Shown: positions 15,812 to 24,421 of the stretch, piece after piece
Layout of the letters: each line of letters begins with the position of its first letter
Numbering within the stretch: position 1 is the first letter of the stretch
Assembly: GCF_900101865.1 (NCBI RefSeq)
Contig: NZ_FNAH01000010.1
Location: forward strand, 1-64,000
Length of the DNA stretch: 64,000 nt
Source: Paracoccus isoporae
GTDB taxonomy: Bacteria > Pseudomonadota > Alphaproteobacteria > Rhodobacterales > Rhodobacteraceae
Direction: 5' to 3'
Notes under the pieces: model-generated
Databases searched by the model: none
Seen by the model: the letters and a program-made list of their open reading frames with translations, nothing else
Told to the model about the DNA's origin: nothing
Position numbers and translations under genes: made by a program

Positions 15812-16783
15812 TCAGAGATAATCCTCGGGATCCAGGCTCTCGAACCCGTCGCGCACCTCGAAATGGACCGCACCGCTCGCGCCCGCCGTGCCGATCTGCT
15901 GTCCGGCGCTGACCTGGTCGCCCTTCTGCACCGACAGGCCGGAGAGCCCCGCATAGACGGTCAGCAGGTTGTTGGCATGGCGCATGACCACGATCGGCGC
16001 ATTCTCCGGGTCGCGGGTGATGGCCACGACAGTGCCGCTGCCGGCCGCCGCGACAGGGGTGCCGCTGGCGGCGGAGATGTCGATCCCGTCGTTCCGGCCC
16101 TTGCTGTAGGCGCGCACGATCGCCCCGGAGACCGGCATCCGGAACTGCCCGGAGCCGGAGGCGCCGGTCCGGGTCGCGCCCAGATCGGGCGTGTCGGGCT
16201 TGTCGACCGGGGCGGAGGCGGGGCTGGTCTCCTCGTCGGGCAGGGGGCGCGAGGCCGATGGCGGGGTGGGGGTCGGCGTGCCCTGGCCGGGCGAGGAGTC
16301 CTGGCTGGCCGTCGTTCCGCTGCGCGCGGGGATGTTGAGCGATTGCCCGACACGCAGCATCATGGACTCGTCCAGCTGGTTGGCCTCGGCCAGTTGCTGG
16401 ATGGTGATGCCGTAGCGCCGGGCGATCGACCAGCCGGTCTCGCCCGCAACGACGCGATGCGTGGTGGCGGGAACCGTCGCGCTGCCGGAGGTGGCACCGT
16501 CATCCACCGCGGGGGGCGAGCCGGCGCTTGTCCGTCCGCCGCCGGGCACATCGGGCTGGGCCACGCCCTGACCGGCGAAGGGGTCGCGCACCATCGCCTC
16601 GGCCCCGGCCGCGGGGGCGGCGGTGGCGTTGCTCGCGCGCCCCGCCCCGCCGATCACCCCGCCGAGCCGGCCGAGATCCTGTTGCACGGCCGGAAATGCC
16701 TGGCACCCCGCCAGCACCGCGCTCAGCGACACCGCCATCACGCCGCGATACACCGATCTGCTCATTCCTCGCGCCCCGTCCAT
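15812..16783 (-). CDS. nlpD: LysM/M23 peptidase lipoprotein, NlpD-type murein hydrolase activator
   Basis: A 323-residue envelope protein. The signal sequence ends in a lipobox, SAVLAGC. A LysM domain follows (HRVVAGETGWSIARRYGITIQ, about residues 109-152), then a Pro/Ser/Thr-rich linker and a C-terminal M23-like beta domain (from RMPVSGAIVRAYSKGRNDGIDI). The M23 zinc ligands are incomplete: NDGIDI stands where HxGxD is usual, although VHFEVR remains. That fits NlpD/EnvC-type proteins, which activate amidases rather than cut murein. The ATG at 16783 has AGGA at suitable spacing. Third gene of surE-pcm-nlpD, a classical order. Confidence 0.9.
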   Translation of the reverse strand: MDGARGMSRSVYRGVMAVSLSAVLAGCQAFPAVQQDLGRLGGVIGGAGRASNATAAPAAGAEAMVRDPFAGQGVAQPDVPGGGRTSAGSPPAVDDGATSGSATVPATTHRVVAGETGWSIARRYGITIQQLAEANQLDESMMLRVGQSLNIPARSGTTASQDSSPGQGTPTPTPPSASRPLPDEETSPASAPVDKPDTPDLGATRTGASGSGQFRMPVSGAIVRAYSKGRNDGIDISAASGTPVAAAGSGTVVAITRDPENAPIVVMRHANNLLTVYAGLSGLSVQKGDQVSAGQQIGTAGASGAVHFEVRDGFESLDPEDYL

Positions 16784-16834
16784 TCGGTCACGATCCTGCC
16801 GCGAATTGCGTGCGCCGCGCCGATCCGCCGGGTC

Positions 16835-17503
16835 TCAGCTCGGACCCAGCCCCTCGACCAGCGGGACGAAACGCACCTGACGCAGCTCGTGATATTCAAA
16901 GCCTGTCTCTGTCCGGTTGACCCGGATCAATGTCTGCACCGCGTCGGACTGCCCGACCGGCACGACCATGATACCGCCGTTTTTCAGTTGCGCCAAGAGC
17001 GGGCCGGGCGGATCTTCCGCCGCGGCGGTGACGATTATGCGATCAAACGGCGCCTGTTCTTGCAGCCCGAAGCTGCCATCGGCCAGCCGCACGGTGATAT
17101 TGGACAGGCGCAGCCGCTGGAACAGCGCCTCCGCCTCGGCCACCAGCCGGCGATGGCGTTCCACCGTGTAGACCCTGCGGCACAGCCCCGACAGCACCGC
17201 CGCCTGGTAGCCCGAGCCGGTCCCCACCTCCAGCACCGTGTCGCGCGGGCCGGGGTTCAGCGCCTGGGTCATCAGCCCGACCACCGAGGGCTGGCTGATC
17301 GTCTGGCCGCACTGGATCGGCAGCGGCGTGTCGTCATAGGCCCGGTCCTCGAACTGGCCGCGCACGAATTCGCCGCGGTCGATCCGCTCCATCGCGGCCA
17401 GGACGCGCGGATCGGTCACACCATGCGAGCGGAGCTGGAACAGGAAGCGCATCTTGCGCTCGGCCTGCGCCGCATCGTCGTCATGGGGACCGGCCGGGCT
17501 CAT
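16835..17503 (-). CDS. pcm: Protein-L-isoaspartate O-methyltransferase
   Basis: Methylates isoaspartyl residues in damaged proteins so that they can revert to aspartate. The 222-residue protein has all family motifs: [18 protein letters not shown] (substrate), [15 protein letters not shown] (SAM binding), [15 protein letters not shown], and [14 protein letters not shown]. Its start overlaps the surE stop region by 4 bases (17500-17503), so the two are translationally coupled, and it is followed by nlpD after 51 bases. This is the canonical enzyme, in contrast to the paralogue at 12.6 kb. Confidence 0.96.
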   Translation of the reverse strand: MSPAGPHDDDAAQAERKMRFLFQLRSHGVTDPRVLAAMERIDRGEFVRGQFEDRAYDDTPLPIQCGQTISQPSVVGLMTQALNPGPRDTVLEVGTGSGYQAAVLSGLCRRVYTVERHRRLVAEAEALFQRLRLSNITVRLADGSFGLQEQAPFDRIIVTAAAEDPPGPLLAQLKNGGIMVVPVGQSDAVQTLIRVNRTETGFEYHELRQVRFVPLVEGLGPS

Positions 17504-18291
17504 CCCTCAAGCGCCTCCTTCAGGCCGGGCAGCGAGGCATGGCAGGTCAGGTCCGCCCGCAGCGGCGTGACCGAGGCATAGCCGTCGAGATTGACCATCA
17601 CGTCGCTGTCCGGCGTGGCGGGCGCATCCTGCGGCGCGCCGCGCACCCACAGATAGCGGCGGCCATTCGGGGCGGTGAAGGGCTCGACCCCGAAGCCCAC
17701 GCCGTGCCGCCGTCCCTGCGGGACGACCTGAAGCCCGCGCATCTGATCGGCGGGGACGGGCGGGAAGTTGATGTTGTAGAACAGCCGGTAGTCGGCGTCC
17801 GATGTCCAGTCACCATAATCCAGAAGCCGCCGGATCACTGCCGCGCCATGGGCGCGCGCGCAGCCGAACGGATCGGAACTGTCGGCCAGGGCCGGCCCGA
17901 AATACTGCGACAGCGCCACGGCCGGCAGGCCCTGCAGCGCGGCCTCCATCGCGCCGCCGACCGTGCCGGAATAGACCACGTTCTCGCCCGAGTTGTTGCC
18001 GCGGTTGACGCCTGAGATCACAAGGTCGGGGGCCGCCTCAGCCATCACGTCATGGATCGCGGCCAGCACGCAATCGGCCGGGCTGCCTTCGGCGGCATAG
18101 CGGCGCGCCTCCAGCCGGGCGACCATGGTGGGATGGGCGAAGGAGATGCAATGGGCTACGCCCGACTGCTCGAAGGCAGGGGCCACGACCCAGACCTCGC
18201 CCTCCGGTCCGGCGAGTTCGGCGGCGATGTCTTCGGCGACCTGCAATCCGGGTGCGTTGATGCCGTCGTCATTGGTGATGAGAATGCGCAT
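17500..18291 (-). CDS. surE: 5'-nucleotidase SurE
   Basis: A 263-residue metal-dependent nucleoside monophosphate phosphatase linked to stationary-phase survival. The N-terminus [16 protein letters not shown] carries the Asp-Asp metal ligands. [43 protein letters not shown] and the later YASVTPL are diagnostic. GGCAGGAAAGGGTCGAT precedes the start. First gene of surE-pcm-nlpD; it is divergent from the TauE-type gene with a 130-base spacer. Confidence 0.97.
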   Translation of the reverse strand: MRILITNDDGINAPGLQVAEDIAAELAGPEGEVWVVAPAFEQSGVAHCISFAHPTMVARLEARRYAAEGSPADCVLAAIHDVMAEAAPDLVISGVNRGNNSGENVVYSGTVGGAMEAALQGLPAVALSQYFGPALADSSDPFGCARAHGAAVIRRLLDYGDWTSDADYRLFYNINFPPVPADQMRGLQVVPQGRRHGVGFGVEPFTAPNGRRYLWVRGAPQDAPATPDSDVMVNLDGYASVTPLRADLTCHASLPGLKEALEG

Positions 18292-18421
18292 ATCGACCCT
18301 TTCCTGCCCCCTCCCTGATAATCCCCGACCGAATTGGCGGCAACCGGGCAATTCATGCGATTGCGGCTTTGACTGGACCGGGTCACGGCGCTAGACGAGG
18401 CCCACCAACGGGTTGGGATTC

Positions 18422-19333
18422 ATGCAGATCTATCTTCCGATCGCCGAGGTTTCGGTGAACGCCTTCACTCTGATCGGCCTTGGCGGCATCGTCGGGTTGA
18501 TGAGCGGGATGTTCGGCGTGGGTGGCGGATTCCTGATCACCCCGCTTCTGTTCTTCATCGGCATCCCGCCGGCCATTGCCGTGGCCACGGGGGCGAACCA
18601 GGTGGTTGCCTCGTCGATCTCGGGCGTGCTCGGCCATGTGAAGAAGCGCAGCGTGGATTTCCGCATGGGCACGGTGTTGCTGGTGGGCGGGCTGACCGGA
18701 TCGCTGCTGGGGGTGCTGCTGTTCAACCTGCTGCGACGGATCGGCCAGGTCGAGCTGGTGGTCCAGATCAGCTATGTGGTGATGCTGGGCGTGGTCGGCT
18801 GCATGATGTTCGCCGAAAGCCTGCGCGCGCTGCGCCGCACAAGGTCGGGCGCGCGCGCCCGGCGGCGGCATCACGGCTGGATCCACGCCCTGCCGCTGCG
18901 CATGAAGTTCCGCACCTCGGGTCTGTATCTCAGCGTGATCCCGCCGCTTGCGGTGGGGCTGTGCGTGGGGGTTCTGTCGGCGATGATGGGGGTGGGCGGG
19001 GGCTTCATCATGGTGCCGGCGATGATCTATCTGCTGGGGATGCCGACCAAGGTTGTGATCGGCACTTCGCTGTTCCAGATCACCTTCGTGACCGCCTTTA
19101 CCACGCTGATGCATGCGGTCAGCTACAACACCGTCGATATCATGCTGGCGGTGCTGCTGATCGTGGGCGGGGTGACGGGGGCGCAGATCGGCACCCAGAT
19201 CGGCTCGCGCCTGCGGGCGGAACAGCTGCGCATCCTGCTGGCGCTCGTGGTGCTGGCGGTCTGCGTCAAGCTGGCGCTGGATCTGTTCCTGCGGCCGGAC
19301 AATCTCTATTCGCTGACGCCGGGGATCCTGTGA
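18422..19333 (+). CDS. TauE/SafE (TSUP) family membrane transporter
   Basis: A 303-residue protein with about eight membrane helices in two similar halves, each with a GVGGG motif (LMSGMFGVGGGFLITPLLFF and VLSAMMGVGGGFIMVPAMIY). The family exports sulfite, sulfoacetate or other organosulfur anions, or takes up sulfur compounds; the substrate here is unknown. The stop overlaps the next gene by one base (TGATG), so it is coupled to the TIGR02186 protein. An upstream TTG three codons earlier is possible but less likely. Confidence 0.9.
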   Translation: MQIYLPIAEVSVNAFTLIGLGGIVGLMSGMFGVGGGFLITPLLFFIGIPPAIAVATGANQVVASSISGVLGHVKKRSVDFRMGTVLLVGGLTGSLLGVLLFNLLRRIGQVELVVQISYVVMLGVVGCMMFAESLRALRRTRSGARARRRHHGWIHALPLRMKFRTSGLYLSVIPPLAVGLCVGVLSAMMGVGGGFIMVPAMIYLLGMPTKVVIGTSLFQITFVTAFTTLMHAVSYNTVDIMLAVLLIVGGVTGAQIGTQIGSRLRAEQLRILLALVVLAVCVKLALDLFLRPDNLYSLTPGIL

Positions 19334-20202
19334 TGCGGGCGTGGCTGAGCGGCATGGCGGTGATGCTGGCCCTGATCGCCGGGCCGGGGGCGGGGCCAGC
19401 AAGCGGGCAAGCCGCGGTCGAGCCGCCGATCATGTCCTTCCCCTCGCCCGAGGCCAATCGCGGCGGGTTCCGCAGGCCCCGCCCGCAGGCGCGCGAGCAG
19501 GTCGTGGCCGGGCTGTCATCGGACGAGGTGTCGATCACCGCCAGCTTCGACGGCTCCGACATCATCCTGTATGGCGCGGTGCGCCGCGAGACGCCGGTGC
19601 AGATGAACAGCCTGCTGCACGTGGTGGCGACGGTGGAGGGGCCGCCGCGCAGCGTCACCATCCGCCGCAAGGAGCGCAAGCTGGGCATCTGGGTCAACAC
19701 CGAAAGCGTCGTCGTGGGATCTGCGCCCAGCTTCTACTCCGTGGCCTCCACCGCGCCGCTGGACCTGATCCTCAACCGCGAGGTGGATGCCCGCTACCGC
19801 ATCTCGATCCCGATGGCGATGCGGGCTTTCGCCCGCCCCTTCTCGGTCGAGAACCCGACCGATTTCACCGAGGCGATGATCGTCTCGCGCATCGCGGATG
19901 GCAGCTACCGGCTGGATGAGGGCGCGGTCCGGCTGGCGCGCGACACGCTGTTCCGTGCCGATTTCCGCCTGCCCGCCAATCTGATCGAGGGGGATTACAA
20001 GATCCGCATCTTTCTGTTGCGCAACGGCCGGGTGGTGGACAGCTATTCCGCGCCGCTGGATGTGCGCAAGGTCGGGGTGGAACGCTGGCTGCACCGGCTG
20101 GCCTTTGAACGGCCGCTGCTCTACGGGCTGTTGTCGCTGCTGATCGCGGTGGCGGCGGGCTGGGGCGCCTCGGCCGCGTTCCGGGTGCTGCAACGGAAAT
20201 AG
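19333..20202 (+). CDS. TIGR02186-type membrane-anchored periplasmic protein
   Basis: A 289-residue protein with a signal peptide (ALIAGPGAGPASGQA), a periplasmic beta-rich body containing FDGSDIILYGAVRR and VEGPPRSVTIRRKERKLGIWVN, and one C-terminal membrane helix (PLLYGLLSLLIAVAAGWGA). It matches my memory of TIGR02186, a family of unknown role usually encoded next to TSUP transporters, as here. The one-base overlap suggests a fixed partnership, perhaps as a periplasmic or regulatory subunit of the transporter. Confidence 0.75.
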   Translation: MRAWLSGMAVMLALIAGPGAGPASGQAAVEPPIMSFPSPEANRGGFRRPRPQAREQVVAGLSSDEVSITASFDGSDIILYGAVRRETPVQMNSLLHVVATVEGPPRSVTIRRKERKLGIWVNTESVVVGSAPSFYSVASTAPLDLILNREVDARYRISIPMAMRAFARPFSVENPTDFTEAMIVSRIADGSYRLDEGAVRLARDTLFRADFRLPANLIEGDYKIRIFLLRNGRVVDSYSAPLDVRKVGVERWLHRLAFERPLLYGLLSLLIAVAAGWGASAAFRVLQRK

Positions 20203-20246
20203 CCCGGCCGCTTGCGGGGTGGCGCGGGGACGGGCTAGATCATGGC

Positions 20247-21986
20247 ATGAAGGATAATTCCAGCAGGCATCTCTTCGGACGGATCTGGCGCGATTACCTG
20301 CGGGCGCATTGGCCGCGCATGTCGGTGGCGTTCTTCTTCATGGTGGTCGAGGGATCGACGCTGGCGGTGCTGAGCTGGATGCTGAAGCCGCTGTTCGACC
20401 GGGTCTTTGTCGGCGGCGAGAGCGACGCGATGTGGTGGGTCGGCGGCGTCATCTTCGCGCTGTTCGTGATCCGCGCCGTCACCTCGGTCATCAATCGCAG
20501 CCTGCTCGTCTCGGTGCAGCAGAGCGTGGCAACGCGAATGCAGGTCGATCTGCTGTCCCATATCATGCGGCTGGACATGAATTTCTTCCAGCAGAACCCG
20601 CCCGGCGCGCTGATCGAGCGGATCCAGGGCGACACCAAGGCGGTGCAGAGCATCTGGCAGAGCTTCATCACCGGCGCCGGGCGCGACATCGTGGCGCTCG
20701 TCTCGCTGTTCTACGTCGCGGTGATGATTGACCCGGAATGGACGCTGGCGGCGCTGATCGGGGCCCCCCTGCTGATCCTGCCCACGATCTTCGTGCAGCG
20801 CTATGTGCGGCGCAAGACCCGTGGCGCGCGGCGCAACGCCTCGGACCGGGCGACCCGCATCGACGAGGTGCTGCACGGGATCGGCACGGTGCGGCTGAAC
20901 CGGATCGAGGATCACCAGACCGCGCGCTTCGCCGCCATCGTCGAGCGGATCCGGCAGGCCGAGGTCAAGATCGCTGCAACCGGCGCGGTGGTGCCTGCGA
21001 TGATCGACATCGTGACCGGGCTGGGCTTCGTGGGGGTGCTGGCGCTTGGCGGGGCGCAGGTCACCAGCGGAGAGCGGACGGTCGGTGATTTCATGGCGTT
21101 CTTCAGCGCCCTGTCGCTGGCCTTTCAGCCTTTGCGCAGGCTGGGCGGGCTGGCAGGGTCGTGGCAGGTCGCCGCGGCCAGCCTGGAGCGGATCTATCAG
21201 GTGTTCGACACGGCCCCCTCGATCCGGTCGGGCGACCGCACCGCGCCGCCGGAGACCACCCGGATCGCCTTCGATGACGTGTATCTGAGCTATGGCGACA
21301 CGGCGGTGCTGCGCGGGCTCAGCTTCGTGGCCGAGGCCGGGCAGACCACCGCCCTTGTCGGGCCGTCAGGTGCCGGCAAGACCACCGTGTTCAACCTGCT
21401 CACCCGCATGGCCGATCCCGATCAGGGCCGGATCACCCTCGGCGGCACCGGGCTGGAGGCGTTCGATCTGGCAGTGCTGCGCGACCAGTTCTCTGTGGTG
21501 TCGCAAGACCCGGCGCTGTTCGACGAAACCATCCGCGAGAATATCACCCTCGGCCGCGACGCCGAGACGGCGGCGCTGCGCGGTGCCATCGAGGTCGCCC
21601 ATGTCGCGGAATTTGCCGATGCCCTTCCGGGCGGGCTGGAAAGCCCCGCCGGGCCGCGCGGATCGGCGCTGTCGGGCGGGCAGCGGCAGCGTGTGGCGAT
21701 TGCGCGGGCGGTGCTGCGCGACGCCCCGGTGCTGTTGCTGGACGAAGCCACCTCGGCGCTCGACGCGGCCTCCGAACGGCTGGTGCAGGAGGCGCTTGAC
21801 GAGCTGTCGCAGGGCCGCACGTCGCTGGTGATCGCGCATCGCCTCTCCACCATCCGCAATGCCGACCGCATCGTCGTGCTGGAGGGGGGGCGGGTTGTCG
21901 AACAGGGCAGCCATGACCAACTGATGGAGAAGGGCGGGGCCTATGCCGCGCTCGTGCAACTGCAATTCGGGGACAGAACCCAATGA
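20247..21986 (+). CDS. ABC exporter, fused permease and ATPase (MsbA-like)
   Basis: A 579-residue half-transporter with six N-terminal membrane helices (about residues 20-310) and a C-terminal nucleotide-binding domain: Walker A GPSGAGKTT, Q loop SVVSQDP, signature LSGGQRQRVAI, Walker B VLLLDEATSALD and switch His in VIAHRLSTIR. It probably works as a homodimer in the inner membrane; lipid A (MsbA-like), lipids or peptides are possible substrates. The stop overlaps ygfZ by 4 bases, and ygfZ overlaps dinB in the same way, so the three are one operon. Confidence 0.92.
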   Translation: MKDNSSRHLFGRIWRDYLRAHWPRMSVAFFFMVVEGSTLAVLSWMLKPLFDRVFVGGESDAMWWVGGVIFALFVIRAVTSVINRSLLVSVQQSVATRMQVDLLSHIMRLDMNFFQQNPPGALIERIQGDTKAVQSIWQSFITGAGRDIVALVSLFYVAVMIDPEWTLAALIGAPLLILPTIFVQRYVRRKTRGARRNASDRATRIDEVLHGIGTVRLNRIEDHQTARFAAIVERIRQAEVKIAATGAVVPAMIDIVTGLGFVGVLALGGAQVTSGERTVGDFMAFFSALSLAFQPLRRLGGLAGSWQVAAASLERIYQVFDTAPSIRSGDRTAPPETTRIAFDDVYLSYGDTAVLRGLSFVAEAGQTTALVGPSGAGKTTVFNLLTRMADPDQGRITLGGTGLEAFDLAVLRDQFSVVSQDPALFDETIRENITLGRDAETAALRGAIEVAHVAEFADALPGGLESPAGPRGSALSGGQRQRVAIARAVLRDAPVLLLDEATSALDAASERLVQEALDELSQGRTSLVIAHRLSTIRNADRIVVLEGGRVVEQGSHDQLMEKGGAYAALVQLQFGDRTQ

Positions 21987-22708
21987 GCGAACGCCGTCTG
22001 CTGCGCGTGACCGGGCCTGAGCGCGAGGACTTCCTTCAGGGTCTCATCACCAATGATGTCAGCCGCGCGCCGATCTATGCCGCGCTGCTGAGCCCGCAGG
22101 GCAAATATCTGGCCGATTTCTTCGTCGTGCCGGACGGAGATGGCTATCTGATCGACGTGGCCGCCGATCAGGCCGAAGATCTGAAGCGACGGCTGAGCAT
22201 GTACAAGCTGCGCGCCAAGGTCGAGATCGCGGATGATCCGCGCCCGGTCACGCGCGGCACCGGTCCCGCGCCCGACGGCGCGATCCCCGATCCGCGCGAC
22301 CCGGCGCTTGGCTGGCGCGGCTATGGCGTGGGCGAGAGCGACGAAACCGATTGGGATGCGCTGCGCGTGGCCCATCTGGTGCCGCAGGCCGGGGCGGAGC
22401 TGGTGCCGAATGACAGCTATATCCTCGAAATGGGGTTCGAGCGGCTGAACGGCGTCGATTTCCGCAAGGGCTGTTATGTCGGGCAGGAGGTGACGGCCCG
22501 GATGAAGCACAAGACCCAGCTCAAGAAGGGGCTGCGCCGGGTGACGCTGTCAGGCGCGGTGCCGCCGGGCACGCCGATCCTGTCGGGCGACGGGCGCGAG
22601 GCGGGGGTGGTTCACACCCAGTCGGACGGGCGCGGCATCGCCTATCTGCGCTTCGACCGGGTGGGCGAGGGGATGACGGCCGACGGCGCGGCGGTCGCGG
22701 TCGAATGA
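21983..22708 (+). CDS. ygfZ: YgfZ/GcvT-like folate-binding protein, Fe-S maintenance
   Basis: A 241-residue member of the GcvT-like family. The signature KGCYVGQEV (KGCYxGQE with the conserved Cys) is intact, and LLRVTGPEREDFLQGLITNDV at the N-terminus is typical. YgfZ/IBA57-type proteins use tetrahydrofolate and support the assembly or repair of certain Fe-S enzymes. The protein is shorter than E. coli YgfZ (about 325), as is common in alphaproteobacteria. It overlaps its neighbours by 4 bases on both sides. Confidence 0.9.
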   Translation: MSERRLLRVTGPEREDFLQGLITNDVSRAPIYAALLSPQGKYLADFFVVPDGDGYLIDVAADQAEDLKRRLSMYKLRAKVEIADDPRPVTRGTGPAPDGAIPDPRDPALGWRGYGVGESDETDWDALRVAHLVPQAGAELVPNDSYILEMGFERLNGVDFRKGCYVGQEVTARMKHKTQLKKGLRRVTLSGAVPPGTPILSGDGREAGVVHTQSDGRGIAYLRFDRVGEGMTADGAAVAVE

Positions 22709-23790
22709 GCGATGCGGCCGCGACGCCGCGCCGCATCGTCCATATCGACATGGACGCCTTTTACGCATCCGTCGAACAGCGCGACTATCCCGAGCTGCGC
22801 GGCAAGGCGGTTGCCGTCGGCGGCAGCAGCCGGCGCGGGGTGGTCGCTGCCGCCAGCTACGAGGCGCGGCAATTCGGCGTGCGCTCGGCCATGCCCTCGG
22901 TCACGGCGGCGCGGCGCTGCCCGGACCTGGTCTTCGTGAAGCCGCGCTTCGAGGTCTATCGCGCCGTCAGCCAGCAGATCCGCGCGATCTTCGCCCGCTA
23001 CACCCCGCAGATCGAGCCCTTGTCGCTGGACGAGGCCTATCTGGACCTGACCGGGCGGCTGGCCGCAGGCGCGACCGCCACCGAAACCGCGGCCGAGATC
23101 CGCGCCGCCATCCTAGCCGAGACCGGGCTGACCGCGAGCGCGGGGATCAGCTATTGCAAGTTCCTGGCCAAGATCGCCTCGGACCAGAACAAGCCCGACG
23201 GGCAATGCGTCATCCCGCCGGGGCGGGGCGAGGCCTTCATCGCCGCCCTGCCGGTGCACAAGTTCCACGGCATCGGACCGGCGACGGCGGCAAAGATGAA
23301 ACGGCTGGGGATCGAGACCGGCGCCGATCTGCGCGCGCAATCGCTCGCATTCCTCGAAACGCGATTCGGCAAATCGGGGAAATGGTATTTCAACATCTCC
23401 CGCGGGATCGACAATCGCGAGGTCAAGCCCGACCGGACGCGAAAGTCAATCGGGGCGGAACGGACCTATTCCGAGGATCTGCATACGCTGTCAGAGGGCC
23501 AGGACGCGCTCGCAGCACTTGCCGAGAAGGTCTGGCGCCATGCCGATGCGCATAAATCCCGGGGCCGCACCGTCACCCTGAAAGTGAAGTTCGCCAATTT
23601 CCAACAAATCACCCGTGCGCAGTCGCTGCCGCGCCCCGTCACCTCGGAACAGGAGCTGCTGGATACGGCGCAGACACTGCTGGCCGGGGTCATGCCCGAT
23701 CCGCGCGGTGTGCGGCTTTTGGGCATCACCTTGTCAAGTCTGGGGGCTGACGCGAAAAAACCGAGCCGACAGCTTGATCTTTTTGAATAA
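22705..23790 (+). CDS. dinB: DNA polymerase IV (translesion, Y family)
   Basis: A 361-residue error-prone polymerase. Catalytic acidic motifs HIDMDAFYASVEQRD (near residue 13) and PLSLDEAYLDLTG (near 103), the helix-hairpin-helix KFHGIGPATAAKMKRLGI, and the little-finger domain are present. The last residues RQLDLFE form the usual sliding-clamp binding motif QLDLF. The start ATGA overlaps the ygfZ stop. I saw no LexA box; expression probably follows the ABC-ygfZ promoter. Confidence 0.96.
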   Translation: MSDAAATPRRIVHIDMDAFYASVEQRDYPELRGKAVAVGGSSRRGVVAAASYEARQFGVRSAMPSVTAARRCPDLVFVKPRFEVYRAVSQQIRAIFARYTPQIEPLSLDEAYLDLTGRLAAGATATETAAEIRAAILAETGLTASAGISYCKFLAKIASDQNKPDGQCVIPPGRGEAFIAALPVHKFHGIGPATAAKMKRLGIETGADLRAQSLAFLETRFGKSGKWYFNISRGIDNREVKPDRTRKSIGAERTYSEDLHTLSEGQDALAALAEKVWRHADAHKSRGRTVTLKVKFANFQQITRAQSLPRPVTSEQELLDTAQTLLAGVMPDPRGVRLLGITLSSLGADAKKPSRQLDLFE

Positions 23791-24009
23791 TGTCCCACCT
23801 GAAGGCTGCAACCTTGAAAGCGCGTCAGGCGTTACATCATACGGGTGTGATAAAAGGTGCAGAGCCATGTATGCACTGCATGGCAGACATGACGACAGTG
23901 GTATACCGAATTAAGGTTCGGTTGAGTTAGACAGTTCCACCACCCAGAATCAAGCTCTGGATCCGGTCCATACGGGTCGAGGGAACCATATTTGGTCAGG
24001 ACGGTAAAG
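23791..24009 (+). other. Lower-GC leader with two hairpins before the small conserved gene
   Basis: This 219-base spacer is visibly less GC-rich than its surroundings. Hairpin 1 is GCCATG (23864-23869) with CATGGC (23879-23884). Hairpin 2 is ACCGAA (23905-23910) with TTCGGT (23917-23922) around a TTAAGG loop. AGGA lies nine bases before the ATG of the next gene. It may be a structured 5' leader or a small RNA; no known RNA family was recognised. Confidence 0.4.
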
Positions 24010-24330
24010 ATGCGTGATTTCGTAGACGGCTCGGCTTTTAATTTTGAACAGGGGCAGCGTGCCCGAAAGCTGTTCGCGGCAGTTGTGCTCGCGGCGCTTG
24101 ATGATGCCATTGCAGACGACAAGAAATACGGCAACGGGCCTGAACAGATCGCCCGCTGGGCGCGGTCGCGCGACGGGCGCGAAGTTTTGTCCTGCGCCGG
24201 GATCGACCCGAACGAGCGGGTGGTGAAAGGGTTGATGGAATTCGTGTCGAAGGGGGTGCGCACCTCGGTCGCGCTCTCGCGCGAGGAAAGCGAACGCCGC
24301 CAGGCCGCCGAGGATGCCGAAGCCGCTTGA
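24010..24330 (+). CDS. Small conserved Rhodobacterales protein (probably DUF6280)
   Basis: A 106-residue soluble, helical protein starting MRDFVDGSAFNFEQGQRARKL and containing IARWARSRDGREVLSCAG. I remember near-identical proteins across Rhodobacterales, annotated DUF6280, but know of no function. The centre is so conserved in my memory of the family that it likely binds a macromolecule. It has its own structured leader and a strong terminator, so it is a single-gene transcript, as expected of a highly expressed or regulatory protein. Confidence 0.75.
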   Translation: MRDFVDGSAFNFEQGQRARKLFAAVVLAALDDAIADDKKYGNGPEQIARWARSRDGREVLSCAGIDPNERVVKGLMEFVSKGVRTSVALSREESERRQAAEDAEAA

Positions 24331-24356
24331 CGCCTGCTGACCGGGTGACATGACAT

Positions 24357-24388
24357 GACGCCGCTCAATTACGGGCGGCGTCTTGTTT
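24357..24388 (+). terminator. Rho-independent terminator of the small conserved gene
   Basis: GACGCCGC (24357-24364) and GCGGCGTC (24375-24382) form a perfect 8-bp stem followed by TTGTTTT. Confidence 0.85.
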
Positions 24389-24421
24389 TGCAGGGGGTCA
24401 CGGTCGGGCGCGGGCGGGCGG

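Noticed and set aside
15695..17581. A 628-codon open frame on the plus strand across nlpD and pcm
   Set aside because: Shadow frame of the surE-pcm-nlpD operon; no recognisable domain.
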